Of a stretch of DNA of 64,000 nt, positions 34,300-44,559 are shown one piece after another. Position numbers and translations under genes: made by a program. Below the pieces are notes generated by a model, which had not been told where the DNA came from, ran no database searches, and worked only from the letters and a program-made list of their open reading frames with translations. Each line of letters starts with the position of its first letter. Position 1 is the first letter of the stretch. The stretch is from Bryoerythrophyllum caledonicum (lineage: Eukaryota > Streptophyta > Bryopsida > Pottiales > Pottiaceae), in the NCBI GenBank assembly GCA_963971425.1, contig OZ020524.1, positions 682,001 through 746,000 on the forward strand, written 5' to 3'.

Positions 34300-34512
34300 G
34301 TTTTTGTACAATCTCAAAGAATGCTATGTCGGTCAGTTACAGAATCTTAACCGATGTGTATGAGCGGAGCACAACTGCTTCGAGTACTTGTTCTTACAGA
34401 AATACAAATGGGTAATTGAAATATTTTATCCAAATATCTTGTGTAAAAAACAAGTCCATCTTCATGCAGCAATTTGTAGGAATATCCCAACGTTTGAAAG
34501 TCTCTTCATTGA
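34300..34512. other. GAR1 downstream region
   Basis: This is likely the remaining 3' untranslated and intergenic sequence of GAR1 before the repeat-rich block. I see no further gene. Confidence 0.4.
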
Positions 34513-34740
34513 CACTACACTAAACATCGCATTTAGTGTAGTCACACAAATAGTATAATTATCCTACTACACTATTTGCGAACTTGTTCACAACTACACT
34601 AAAATTTATGTTTAGTGTAGTATACACTAAATGCGAACTCATACACCAATTGCTGTGAAGGCATTTAGTGTAGTGACAAAACCATACACTAAATGTCAAC
34701 TTGTACACTATTTGTCAATTCTAGTAAAGATTTCAACACA
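34513..34740. repeat. Cluster of palindromic ACACTAAA/TTTAGTGT repeats, left
   Basis: About ten copies of ACACTAAAT or ACACTATTTG, in both orientations, form small palindromes such as CTACACTAAA...TTTAGTGTAG. The 29-bp palindrome near 34590-34621 recurs at 40278-40310. Such subterminal repeats are typical of the ends of large DNA transposons. Confidence 0.8.
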
Positions 34741-34802
34741 TTTTTATTCACTTGTGTGCACAATTAGTGTATCCACAGTAGAAGTATAAAGAAAGGACCA
34801 GC

Positions 34803-34865
34803 AGTCGAGGGCTGAAAAGTATCCAGAAGTCGAGGGCTGAAAAGTATCCAGAAGTCGAGGGCTGC
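34803..34865. repeat. 27-bp tandem repeat
   Basis: AGTCGAGGGCTGAAAAGTAT followed by CCAGA repeats about two and a half times, directly before a large hairpin. Confidence 0.9.
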
Positions 34866-34870
34866 CATAG

Positions 34871-35046
34871 AATCTTCTCAGCTACTTTCAAATGGCCATA
34901 ACTCATTCATTTTTTACCCGAATTTGGCATATGAGGTGTTTTTGGGCATCTACAGAAAATGTAGATGCCAAAAAACACCTCATATGCCTGATTCGGCCAA
35001 AAGGTGAATGAGTTATGGCCATTTGAAAGTTGCAACTGAGGAGAAT
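34871..35046. repeat. Large hairpin of about 83-bp arms
   Basis: The left arm (34871-34953) contains TTTCAAATGGCCATAACTCA and GCATATGAGGTGTTTTTGG. The right arm (34961-35046) is its near-perfect reverse complement, and the loop is 7 bases. A decayed relative lies at 40570-40690 (GTTTTTTGAAATCTAC / GTAGATGTCAAAAAACACC). It may be a MITE or a hairpin RNA source. Confidence 0.9.
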
Positions 35047-35331
35047 CATGGATATCTTGGCTGAAAATCAAGGTTTAAGCACATTTGTGATAAAGATTGC
35101 ATTGTGCTTGCACAAATATATGGTGAAGCTTATATTGTGACATTTCTATTAACAATTGCATTATCATCTTTATTCACTTATGGACATTTAGTGCATTGAA
35201 AGTATTGCAGGTTTTGGGTACTTTTGGAAATCAACAATTTGCAACAAATATAATGAAAAAAAATCGTACATATGGAGGAAAAGTGAAATTCCAACTTGAA
35301 AAAAGAGAAACATTTAGAAGGAAAATATTGG

Positions 35332-35554
35332 TTAACCCCTAAAGTTCCTTGACAATTTCCCTCAAAAACTATAAGTGGTACTAACTTTCAAACCACAAAT
35401 CCAAAAAATAAAATAAAAATATGTCCACGAAGCTCTTATCAAAGGCAATCTAGATTAAAAATTTCAGAGAAAATTGATTTTTTTTCGAATTTTAGGAACC
35501 TGCCCAAAAATCAAGGAATCCCCCCGAAGGAGACTCTGGTTCTTTAGGGGTTAA
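35332..35554. mobile_element. TTAACCCCTAAAG-type MITE, copy 1
   Basis: It begins TTAACCCCTAAAGTTCC and ends TCTTTAGGGGTTAA, with 13-bp perfect inverted termini and a 223-bp non-coding body. It belongs to a family with members at 40325, 41193 and 42028. Confidence 0.75.
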
Positions 35555-35723
35555 ACAAGAACTTAGAAATTTTTATTAAAAAAATATTACAACTTCAAAA
35601 AAGAGAAACATTTGTGACAATGAGAATATAGGCATGGAAAAAGGCAGAGTCCACTCCTAAGAAAAAAAGAAAAAATTGGAAGAAAAATGATGGGGAACAT
35701 AATAAATAAATACCATATTCATA

Positions 35724-37341
35724 AAAAGTGCACATAGACATGTGCACTTTTGTTTTACATCAATCTACATGCACAAATAATCAGTAAACGTCACCATATA
35801 AGCTGCTAAATGTATTGTAATATACATTGTATGGGCACTTAGGCACAATTCAAATATGTAAATCTAATGTTATCTAATTTTGATATTATATAAGAAGTTC
35901 ATAATGCACTTATGACACCTTAATATGAAATGAGGAAGATTACAGGTTGATAACAAATACTTCAAATCAAAGTTTAAAGGTTAAAATTGCACTATCTAAC
36001 TCTTTGACACCATTTCTATAATTTCATAACAAATTCTACAACTCAAAGTTTATATATGAAAGTTGACGGGTTAGTTCAAGCCCAAACCTTCCATTTCCAT
36101 TTCAAAATTTCAGTTTTTAACACTTTAATTCCAAATCTAAAGTTTCATAACATATTCAAAATACTAAATGTCAAGGTGTGAGGGGTTAGGCTCAAGCCCA
36201 ACCCTCCTCCTATAAAGTTGCACTATCTATGTAAAGCATCAAAATTTTACTATAATTGATTTTACAATAAAGTCCACATGTTTAGAATCTTGACAATTTA
36301 TGTTCATTAGGCTTTCGTTACATAGAAATTGACATTGAAGTTAAAAATATAAGTATTTAAATATTTGTAAAAATGTCACATGCTCATGTGACATTTTTTT
36401 TGTACAAGCCAACTATATTTGACCTCATGTGCAAAACATGAGATGTTAATATGTATATTTTGTTTTATAGAAAACCGTCATGAAACTTTTTCTGTATGTC
36501 TATTGTTGGTTGGTCCCAATTGTACTCATTTGTGACATTTCACAAGTACTATGATGATCGTCGAAATTTGTGTCATTTTCGTATGTTGTGTGACATTTCT
36601 TAAATAATGTGTTTTAAGTGATACATTCTGACTTGGTATATAACCCTTGTAGAACAACTTGTAAATCATAATCAAAGAGTGCAATGTTGGAACGTAGGGG
36701 GCGATCGGGCTCAAGCCTAACCTCCACCATTAAATTTCAAAATAATAATTACATGATTTATTATTGAATTGTAACATTTTGTTATGATTCCTAAAAGAGT
36801 GCAATTTTGAAAGTGGGGAGTGGATCGGGCTGAAGCCTAACTCTTAATAACTCTATATTTCAAAATTTCAAATGATTTTTTTACCAAAAAGAGCAAATTT
36901 GAAAGAGATGTTGGGCTTCAACAAATTGCCTACTTCTAATTTTAATATTATGAGGTAGAAAATTTGAGGTGGAATTGTCAAACTTTGACTTGTATTCAAC
37001 AATATTCTTATATTATGAATCCATTTTATTAGCCCAAATTTTTTCTCAATGTGCACTTTTCATTTGTATGTTTAAAAAACATACAAATGGGAGGAAAAAG
37101 AAATGAATCTTTCAATGCAAAAAGTCTAGAGGTGGGCTTTTGCAAATATCCGGCATATTTCCATGGTTGCAAATTTGTTTGGGAATTCTTGAAATTTTAT
37201 ACAAAGATGGAAGAAGACATGCGGTACATGCTTACATAATTTTATCTTCATTGGACTTTTGGAAAAAAAGTTATGACATCCTACAAAGAAAACTTCTTAA
37301 GTATGGGCAAGTTTTTGGAGTGCGCGCAACTCCAAAAACTT
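35724..37341. repeat. Series of short perfect hairpins
   Basis: Four hairpins with exact 12-14 bp arms and 2-7 base loops lie at 35724-35751 (GTGCACAT/ATGTGCAC), 36369-36398 (TGTCACATG/CATGTGACA), 37061-37089 (CATTTGTATG/CATACAAATG) and 37309-37341 (TTTTTGGAGT/ACTCCAAAAA). A fifth with 7-bp arms is at 36424-36442. Their sequences differ from each other. They lie between the left repeat cluster and the transposase gene, with no coding sequence nearby. Confidence 0.85.
36066..36845. repeat. Dispersed GGGCTCAAGCCTAAC motif, four copies
   Basis: Variants of GGTTAGGCTCAAGCCCAACC occur near 36070, 36183, 36705 and 36825, each a degenerate palindrome. The surrounding sequence is AT-rich and non-coding. 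Confidence 0.6.
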
Positions 37342-38019
37342 TTTTGTAGGAAAGTGCTTTCATGTGAAATTTTGAATACAAGCAAGTAATATAATTTCCT
37401 TTCGTATTCTGAAAACGTATCTTTTGTCTTTAGTGAACATGAAAATTTGAATCCATGTCAAACACTTTAACACAATTTTTGGCAAGCTTGTAGAAAAATG
37501 TCTTATTCTTTGCATAAAACATTAAGATTTTCATGGTATATCACTTCGTATTTGACTACTATTGACTACGTATTGACTATTTGGATTTTCATTATAAAAA
37601 AAATGAAGTTCACAAATAAGTAAAACATGATTTGACAATGCTTGAACATCCACTCCTAGCACAATTTCTTTAAATCTATCACAAAGAAACGTTATTACTA
37701 CTTCAAATACTATAATCTTTAAATCCGTACGGCCAAAGTTGGTGAATTTTTTTGAGTAGCTGAAGTTATAAATCTAAATTCAGATCATACGGTTAAAATT
37801 AGAAATATAAAGTTTTTGTTTTTTTAATCATTGTAATAGCAAGAACATTGTGAAGTGCATTTGGTTTGAGATTGTCAAGGAAATTGAGGGGTTAAGATAC
37901 AGTTAATCAATGGAAGATATACATTAGAAAAGCACAAGGAGTTGGTTGTAAGAGGGAATAAAAGAAAATCACAACTTTATAACGAAAAAAAGTTAAAAAC
38001 ATAACATACATAAATTTGC

Positions 38020-39558
38020 CTATGGCAAATTTGGTACTTGTACTCCATCAAAGTATGGACGGTACTTTCCAATGATCTCTTGCAAGTGAGGAAACAATTG
38101 GTTAGTACTCCAAGTGCCGTCTAGCCCTAATGCTAATCCGCACCTAATCATAGATTTCCTAGCATAGGACATATGATCACAATCTAATTCACGGTTGACA
38201 TCTTCAACGGAGTCCGCCGCAAGTTGAAGAAAAAACCGTTTACCAGGATTGGAAAGTTTACCGGACCATTGACCGTCACCCCGTGCATTATTTTGCCAAA
38301 CGCCTTCTTGGATTAATTCGGTTTTTTTGAGCTCCCATTGTTTGGTCCAAGCGTCTTTGATCTTGGAAATTATGAATGTGTCCGCCGGTTGACATAAGTG
38401 GGTTGCGCATGGGGGTAAGTATTTCAAAATAGTTCTCTTTTGTGCTAGAACGGCCGCTAATGTAGGAGTTAAATTATGCGCCGTACAATTATCCACCCAA
38501 ATGAATTTTGTACGGTTGTGTGGGTCCGGTTGATATGCCCTAGACTCCTCAAAGTATTGTGGGAATATAGTTTGATCCATCCACCCCTTCGGTCCCGTTC
38601 GGTAACTAACTCCGGGGATGTTGTCATCCAAACCTCGAATTGGATAATTCCGATTTTCATTACTGAAAATAAGCATTGGAGGTTCTATGATGGCTCTACG
38701 TCCCCGTGAAATACGTACGACCATAGTTATGGCTTCTCCTCCGGCTACGACATCCGCGTATTTAACCGAAACATCTCCTCGAAACCCTAGAGCACGTTTG
38801 TTGTCCATATTAATGGTAAAGTGGGTTTCATCCATGTTTTCGATGAGATTTTCATCAAAAACACCAGATTGGAATCCCCGTTGTAAAGTCCCCAAATGAT
38901 ATGCCGTGTTTTTTTCTATTTGCATTTCTTTTTCCGGACTACAACTCAAGCGGCCCCGTTGAGAAAGTAAAACAATGCTATTAACATCCATGAATTGTTG
39001 AATCCATGATGATGTTAATTTATCGGTTAAAAGTCGTCCATCCTTTGGGTCCCTAGATTGGTCCGTATACGGTGAGTCTAGGCCTAAAAGAAGGGATTGA
39101 CCTAGTTCAAGAAGAAGGGCGGAAGAAAACTTAACTCCCGCTCGTTTGTAAGCCTCAAAAGATTCCAAAAGACGTGGGTAGAGCCACTGAACCCACTCCG
39201 ATCGCCGTGGGCCCCGTCCGCTAGCCGCCTTACTAAGAATCCTCTTTCGTTTGCCCATATTACTTCTGCTGGACGATAATGCATTGGCTTGGTTGGTGTC
39301 CGTGGGAGGTAATAGTGTAACCGCAAAGCCCACCACCGTGTAGCACGAACAAGGTTTGTGCTGTGTTGTGCTCGAAAATGTTGTGGGAAAACCTGAACAG
39401 TGCGACTGTATCCTCGGCTTCCTTGAAGCTCCTGGTCTTCTATCATCCAAGCGACGACAGTCCTGCGTGCGTGAATGGTGGATACTTGCTGAAGTGCCCG
39501 CCGCCGGTGTGTGCTCGTCCCGGCGTCCATCCCTGCGAACAGAAAATGGGAATATCAT
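38020..39558 (-). CDS. Intact pogo/Tigger-like DDE transposase
   Basis: An uninterrupted frame of 512 codons. The DDE_1 core is clear: ENMDETHFTINMDN (Asp at about residue 243), FIWVDNCTAHN (Asp about 356) and THLCQPADTFIISKIKDAW (Asp about 393). It also has conserved blocks YRTGPKGWMD and GQWSGKLSNPGKRFF and a C-terminal YARKSMIRCGLALGLDG. The order DD(36)D is that of pogo-type elements in the Tc1/mariner superfamily. The first 100 residues are low-complexity, so the true start may be the Met at 39258 (MGKRKRILSK, about 412 aa). An N-terminal HTH is not obvious. With no stop or frameshift the gene may be young or selected. It is flanked by related palindromic repeat clusters at 34.5 and 40.2 kb. 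Confidence 0.85.
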   Translation of the reverse strand: MIFPFSVRRDGRRDEHTPAAGTSASIHHSRTQDCRRLDDRRPGASRKPRIQSHCSGFPTTFSSTTQHKPCSCYTVVGFAVTLLPPTDTNQANALSSSRSNMGKRKRILSKAASGRGPRRSEWVQWLYPRLLESFEAYKRAGVKFSSALLLELGQSLLLGLDSPYTDQSRDPKDGRLLTDKLTSSWIQQFMDVNSIVLLSQRGRLSCSPEKEMQIEKNTAYHLGTLQRGFQSGVFDENLIENMDETHFTINMDNKRALGFRGDVSVKYADVVAGGEAITMVVRISRGRRAIIEPPMLIFSNENRNYPIRGLDDNIPGVSYRTGPKGWMDQTIFPQYFEESRAYQPDPHNRTKFIWVDNCTAHNLTPTLAAVLAQKRTILKYLPPCATHLCQPADTFIISKIKDAWTKQWELKKTELIQEGVWQNNARGDGQWSGKLSNPGKRFFLQLAADSVEDVNRELDCDHMSYARKSMIRCGLALGLDGTWSTNQLFPHLQEIIGKYRPYFDGVQVPNLP

Positions 39559-40201
39559 TCCTGATTTCTACTAGACATTTGGATGATGGATGATATTCAT
39601 GTGGGACGGAGGCATGGGGTCTGGTGGCATGATGGCGTGCGGTGAAGCCATATGGTGAGTCACTGTCAATCACTGCAGATTGAGAATAACTGCGTGCTTT
39701 TATAAGGAAGTGGCCAATGAGTGCTGGCGCAGTTGGTTGCTGTGGATGCGCTGTGGACGTCAGTTGGTGCGCAGATGATGCTGACCTGACGCAGGCTTGG
39801 CCGAATCCCTCCGAGAAGATACTGAAACTGGAATTAACATATCATTGTGTGCGACAGCCCAAAAGCAAGGAGTATCTGAAAAAATGACCTGCGAAAATAT
39901 AACTGAACACCAAAAAACCAAGTGCCGCATAAACTCAACACCAAGTGCGACATAAACTCACCAACAACTGTGGAATGCAAAAGTGGGGGATCAAGGATGG
40001 AAGACTGGAGTATAGATAGGAATAAGGAGGGCAAAGTCAACAGGGTGAGTAAAGACATGGCGGCCAGTAGATGGTTGATTGGAGGGTTACATTCATAACA
40101 TTGGTGGCTTAAATTATTTATTAATGGGTTAGGCGGTTGATTGGGGGTTACATAATTGACATTGGTTTCATTGGAGGTTAGGTGGTTTATTGGAGGATAC
40201 A

Positions 40202-40316
40202 TTAATGATGTTGGAGGCTTACACTATTTGTCAACTCATTTACAAATAGTGTACTAGGGTAAGTACACTATTTGTACCACTACACTAAACATAAATTTTA
40301 GTGTAGTGTTAGCGGC
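40202..40316. repeat. Cluster of ACACTAAA/TTTAGTGT repeats, right
   Basis: It contains CACTATTTGTCAAC, ACAAATAGTGTACT and a 29-bp palindrome (ACTACACTAAA...TTTAGTGTAGT) also found at 34590-34621. With the left cluster it encloses about 5.8 kb that includes the DDE transposase. Confidence 0.75.
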
Positions 40317-40324
40317 CAACATCA

Positions 40325-40472
40325 TTAACCCCTACAGGACCAAGTGTCCAAAAAGGGCTACGGTCAGAACTAAAAAATCAAAGTTTTTGTTTCCTTCTTT
40401 ATTCATTGCACTAGAATCCAACAATTTTAAAGTGTTTTTGGTGTAAAACTGTCTTGGTACCTTAGGGGTTAA
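40325..40472. mobile_element. TTAACCCCTAAAG-type MITE, copy 2
   Basis: It begins TTAACCCCTACAGGACC and ends GGTACCTTAGGGGTTAA (148 bp). The reverse complement of its body shares ACACCAAAAACACTT and GGAAACAAAAACTTT with copies 3 and 4, confirming a family. Confidence 0.8.
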
Positions 40473-41192
40473 TGATGCCTCCACCAACCGCCTACTAGCA
40501 GTCAAGTATTTATTCTCTATGTTGACTATTCTTGTTTTCTCTATGTTGACTATTCTTGTTGAATTTACATCACCAAAATCTGGAAATGCCCATAACTTAC
40601 TCATATTTTCTTCAAATTAAACATATGATATGTTTTTTGAAATCTACAAAAAATGTAGATGTCAAAAAACACCTCATGACTGTAATTCCGATCCTTTTTA
40701 GATGCATCACAAAAATCCGAGGGCCTTGTGAACCATATCTTTCGCATATGAAAATCATATCGTTCCAAGGGGCTCTTGGGTATACTATTTTTCTTATGTA
40801 GAAGCGATATTGTTTGAATCTTTTGAAAAAAATTTATATCGTTACTATATAAAATTTGTATCACAAAGTTTCAATACAAGATTTAAACAAATGATATATC
40901 AAATCCATATGAAAATAATTTTATAAAAATTTGATATGAAATTTTTGAAGGCACGTTTAAAATCAATGAAATTGCAAAAGATTTCATACAACAAATTACG
41001 GTATACGGTCCCCCAATATACGGCCCTCCAGAGTCAGAGTTTAGACTCAAACTCAACTCCTCCCCAATCCTACAAATTTAGCCTCAATTCACCATCGTTG
41101 TCAATACATGCCCATGGCCAGAATCCATTCCACACCGGAACATGGACTAGCTATAGGCCTCACGCATGATACCTGAAAGGAGGATTATCTAC

Positions 41193-42031
41193 TTAACCCC
41201 TAAAGGCCCAAGGCATTTTCGCACCAAAAACACTTCAAAACTGCTTCGTTCTAGTATATTGCCTAAGAAGGGAGACAAAACTTTTATTTCTACATCTAAC
41301 CGTAGGATCTCAATAGAGACTTCTTTATTGATGTCCCTACAAAATTTCATAAACTTTGACCGCACAGATTGACAGATTATAGTGTTTGAAGTCAAGCAAA
41401 TGGTTCATTTTCTTCCCTGCGTTTGGTACATCAGCAGACTTTGACTTCACTTGGTATCAAATTTTTGCACTACATAAGGTCTAAATCCATTACTATTGTG
41501 TTTAGGATGATGTTAGTTCCTTATACTCCAATTCTTAGAGGTAGAAAAAGGGTGTAGCTTATTCAAGTCAACTGTGCTAGTAGTGGAGGTTCAAAAATTG
41601 CCAAATCACGTTTTAGTTTTTCAGAAACTTCATGTGTTTTAGATTGATGATCCAAACGGTCAATATGAAGGTCTACACCACATATCGTTGTGGAAAAAAT
41701 CAAAAGTTAAAAAAATTAAAATCTCTAAGTTTTATTAAGAATATGAAAGGAAATAATATTACTTGCTAGTATTGAAAATCTCACATTCAATAGACTATTT
41801 TAGCAAAAGTTTTTGGAGGTGCCCGATGTGCCCGCTCTCCTCGTTCGAAATTCAAATCGCTATAATTTTTTCATATGATTTCGGATTTAGAAGAAAAAAA
41901 ATCCCACATAGGTTTTAATAATGTCCTTCTACAATAAAACTTTTGAAGAAGAATGTTAGAAGTTCACACCATAGGAACCTGACCGAATTTTCAAATTGCC
42001 ATTTTGTGACACTTAGGCTTTTAGGGGTTAA
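41193..42031. mobile_element. TTAACCCCTAAAG-type element, copy 3 (839 bp)
   Basis: It begins TTAACCCCTAAAGGCCC and ends GGCTTTTAGGGGTTAA. Its left interior (CACCAAAAACACTTC, TTCATAAACTTTGACC) is shared with copy 4. It is the longest member seen and has no coding capacity. Confidence 0.75.
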
Positions 42032-42400
42032 CTCCTAAAGGACCGTCATAATTTCACACCAAAAACATTTCAAAGTCATTGAATTTAGTGTAATGAGTAT
42101 GAAAGACAACAAAACTTTTTGTTTCCAATTTTAATGATAAGATCTCAACTAACCCCTAAAATTCCTTGCAGCTTAACTACTACAAGGTGACACTCAAAAA
42201 ATTTCATAAACTTTGACCATACGGATTGTAAGATACATGCATTACAAAAGTGCAGTGTGGTTTTCTCTTCCCGGCTAGAATAGAGTCAACATACTTTGAC
42301 TCAAGATATTTGCATACTATTCCATTACACATTGCATTAAATTTATGGATATATGTTCTACCTTGTGTTAGGTCATTGCACACAAATAATCACAAGTAAG
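42028..42400. mobile_element. TTAACCCCTAAAG-type element, copy 4 (partial)
   Basis: It begins TTAACTCCTAAAGGACC immediately at the end of copy 3 and continues CACCAAAAACATTTC. After an internal CTAACCCCTAAAATTCC at 42151 comes TTCATAAACTTTGACC. This is the same order as copy 3, but a matching right terminus is absent. Confidence 0.6.
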
Positions 42401-43494
42401 GGATGTCTTTTGGATAAAGAAAAAAAATTGCAATGGCAAAGATATAGAAACTAGCCAATTTCTTAGGAAAATAATTTTATTCTCTAAATAGAAAAATATA
42501 TATGGATCTAACATCCGAATGGTGGATAGAAGTATCATGCATTATTCCATGAACAGAAAAAAAAATCATGAAAAATGAAACCTTAATATCTATGCGTTTT
42601 CAAGTAAAAACGATGAAGGTTGCCAAGAACTTTCTTTCATTGCTACCCACCACCAAAAAGTACACTCCAGATGGTTTTTACATCAATTTAACCATTAAGG
42701 ATTTTCTTGATGTTTTGGACTCTTGACAGTAAAATTTGGTCAAAAAAGTTGATAAAATAGTTGATTGAGAATTTGTAAAATGGTGAGGAAAAAATTAGTT
42801 ACTCACAATTGATTATGATCCACATAATTTTCTTTTTCACACATAAAAAGAAATGATGTTATTGGAAGGACAAAGACGTTGAAGGCTTCAAAATACATTG
42901 TAACATATTATGGTTCCATTCTTATGTAAATATTGTACTTGTATATGAAATCTATATATTTCCCATATTGTTTTTGTATACAAAATACTTTATTTAGTAT
43001 TTATATCGTTAATGTATATGAAATACTTTAAATGCATATCGTATCAAGTTTAACTTATACAAATACTAAATAACATTTTTATGTACACTATATTGTATTC
43101 TAGTATATATATTTACAGTATAAAGTTTTTTCTATATAAAATATGTATAAGTTTTTAAATATATCACAATCATATCAGATTTATATAAAATTTGTATAAA
43201 AAGTCAAAACATATAAATTTCATATTGCAATTTTATGATATGAATTTCAGAGGTATCAAGATGATATCGTTTGCACTCAGATTTTTTACACGTTGTGTAT
43301 AATCATCATATGCAAGTTGTATATGATTCTTTTGATATGAAGAATATATATTTTTCAAATGAATGCGAGGGTCTAGGATTTTCCTGATGTGACTTATGCT
43401 CCTTTGAATAGTGCTGATTTTATTCACTGCGGCAAGATTTTTCATACACTAATTGTGCACAAGTAAAAAAAAACCACCCATTTTTACTGCAATT
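42401..43494. other. AT-rich region without a recognisable gene
   Basis: Very AT-rich, with many ATAT and GTATA motifs near 42900-43200. No open frame has a recognisable domain; the frame at 43233-43445 (minus) looks like chance. Confidence 0.5.
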
Positions 43495-43625
43495 CACATA
43501 TAGTGTAATGTTTCACATTTAGTGTAATGTTGTGTCGTTACACTAATTGTAATTCTTCCTTTTAGTGTAAGAGTTTGTATTTAGTGTAGACGACACTAAA
43601 TGCGATGTTTAGTGTAGATCTTGTA
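43495..43625. repeat. Third cluster of TTTAGTGTA repeats
   Basis: Copies of CATTTAGTGTAATG, TTACACTAATTG and CACTAAATGCGATGTTTAGT lie in both orientations, like the clusters at 34.5 and 40.2 kb. It may be an end of another member of the same transposon family. Confidence 0.7.
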
Positions 43626-43642
43626 AGGGTGACTTGCTAAAT

Positions 43643-43786
43643 CATATTTCAAATGCTACTAAGATACACCCAGATGACCATATTTCAAATGCTACGAAGA
43701 TACACCCAGATGACCATATTTCAAATGCTACTAAGATACACCCAGATGACCATATTTCAAATGCTACTAAGATACACCCAGATGAC
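43643..43786. repeat. 36-bp tandem repeat, four copies
   Basis: CATATTTCAAATGCTACTAA plus GATACACCCAGATGAC is repeated four times almost perfectly. Because 36 is a multiple of three it gives a repeating open frame (HISNATKIHPDD), but no gene context supports coding. Confidence 0.95.
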
Positions 43787-43789
43787 CAC

Positions 43790-44095
43790 CAACTTCCTGA
43801 CACTGCCACTCTATTTTTGGTCCCAATTCCATCCCATATCCACCCTATTTCCACCCATTCACTCTTCGTCAGGTCCAAATTAAGGCCTACTATTTGTCAA
43901 AACCCCTAACTTTTGTTTGATGCTAATGGCAGTACAGACAACTTTGAAAATTCATAACTAATTCACATTTCATTAGAAAATTTTGAAATCACTTGGGTTG
44001 AGATTGGAATTGTATTGGCTATGGCTAAAAAAATAAATGTATTATTAGTTGGATTCTCCTGGTATGCACATAGCTTAAACTCTCTGTCATTGGGG
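43790..44095. repeat. Dispersed repeat also present at 49.64-49.93 kb
   Basis: It shares GAAAATTCATAACTAATTCA, GAAATYACTTGGGTTG and CTGGCTATG-like words with 49640-49930 in the same order. It is non-coding. Confidence 0.65.
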
Positions 44096-44559
44096 ATATA
44101 CCTTGGTTTTGACCATGTTAATTGAAACAATCAAATGATTAAAAGACAAATGCATTATATTCATTACACTCATCAAATGGATAAAATATAAACGCATTAT
44201 ATTCATTACATTGTTGAATTATAAAGCTACATTTTGATGTTGACAAGACTTAAGTTTTTGTCATCATACCTTCATTATTTACTACCGTAGCGTACAATCA
44301 CATTTGGCTTCATTTAATTTAAAAATGGCAAGTTGAATTATAATGGAAAGTTATGTTTGGAAAATTATGTAGTCAAAATGCCAAAATATTAATATGCCAA
44401 ATCTACGACTTAGCGAGATATCAATGGGAAGGGGGCTTGGGAATGCCTTGTCTTGGAAGTGTATGTATGATGAATCGAGGATAATTGGCCTAATTGGACT
44501 AATCAAATTTTAAAGGTTGCTCTGAAATTTGGAGCCTAGTGAAGGAGATCCACTTTTTT

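Noticed and set aside
43643-43786. CRISPR-like array
   Set aside because: The units are contiguous tandem repeats without unique spacers, and the DNA is eukaryotic.
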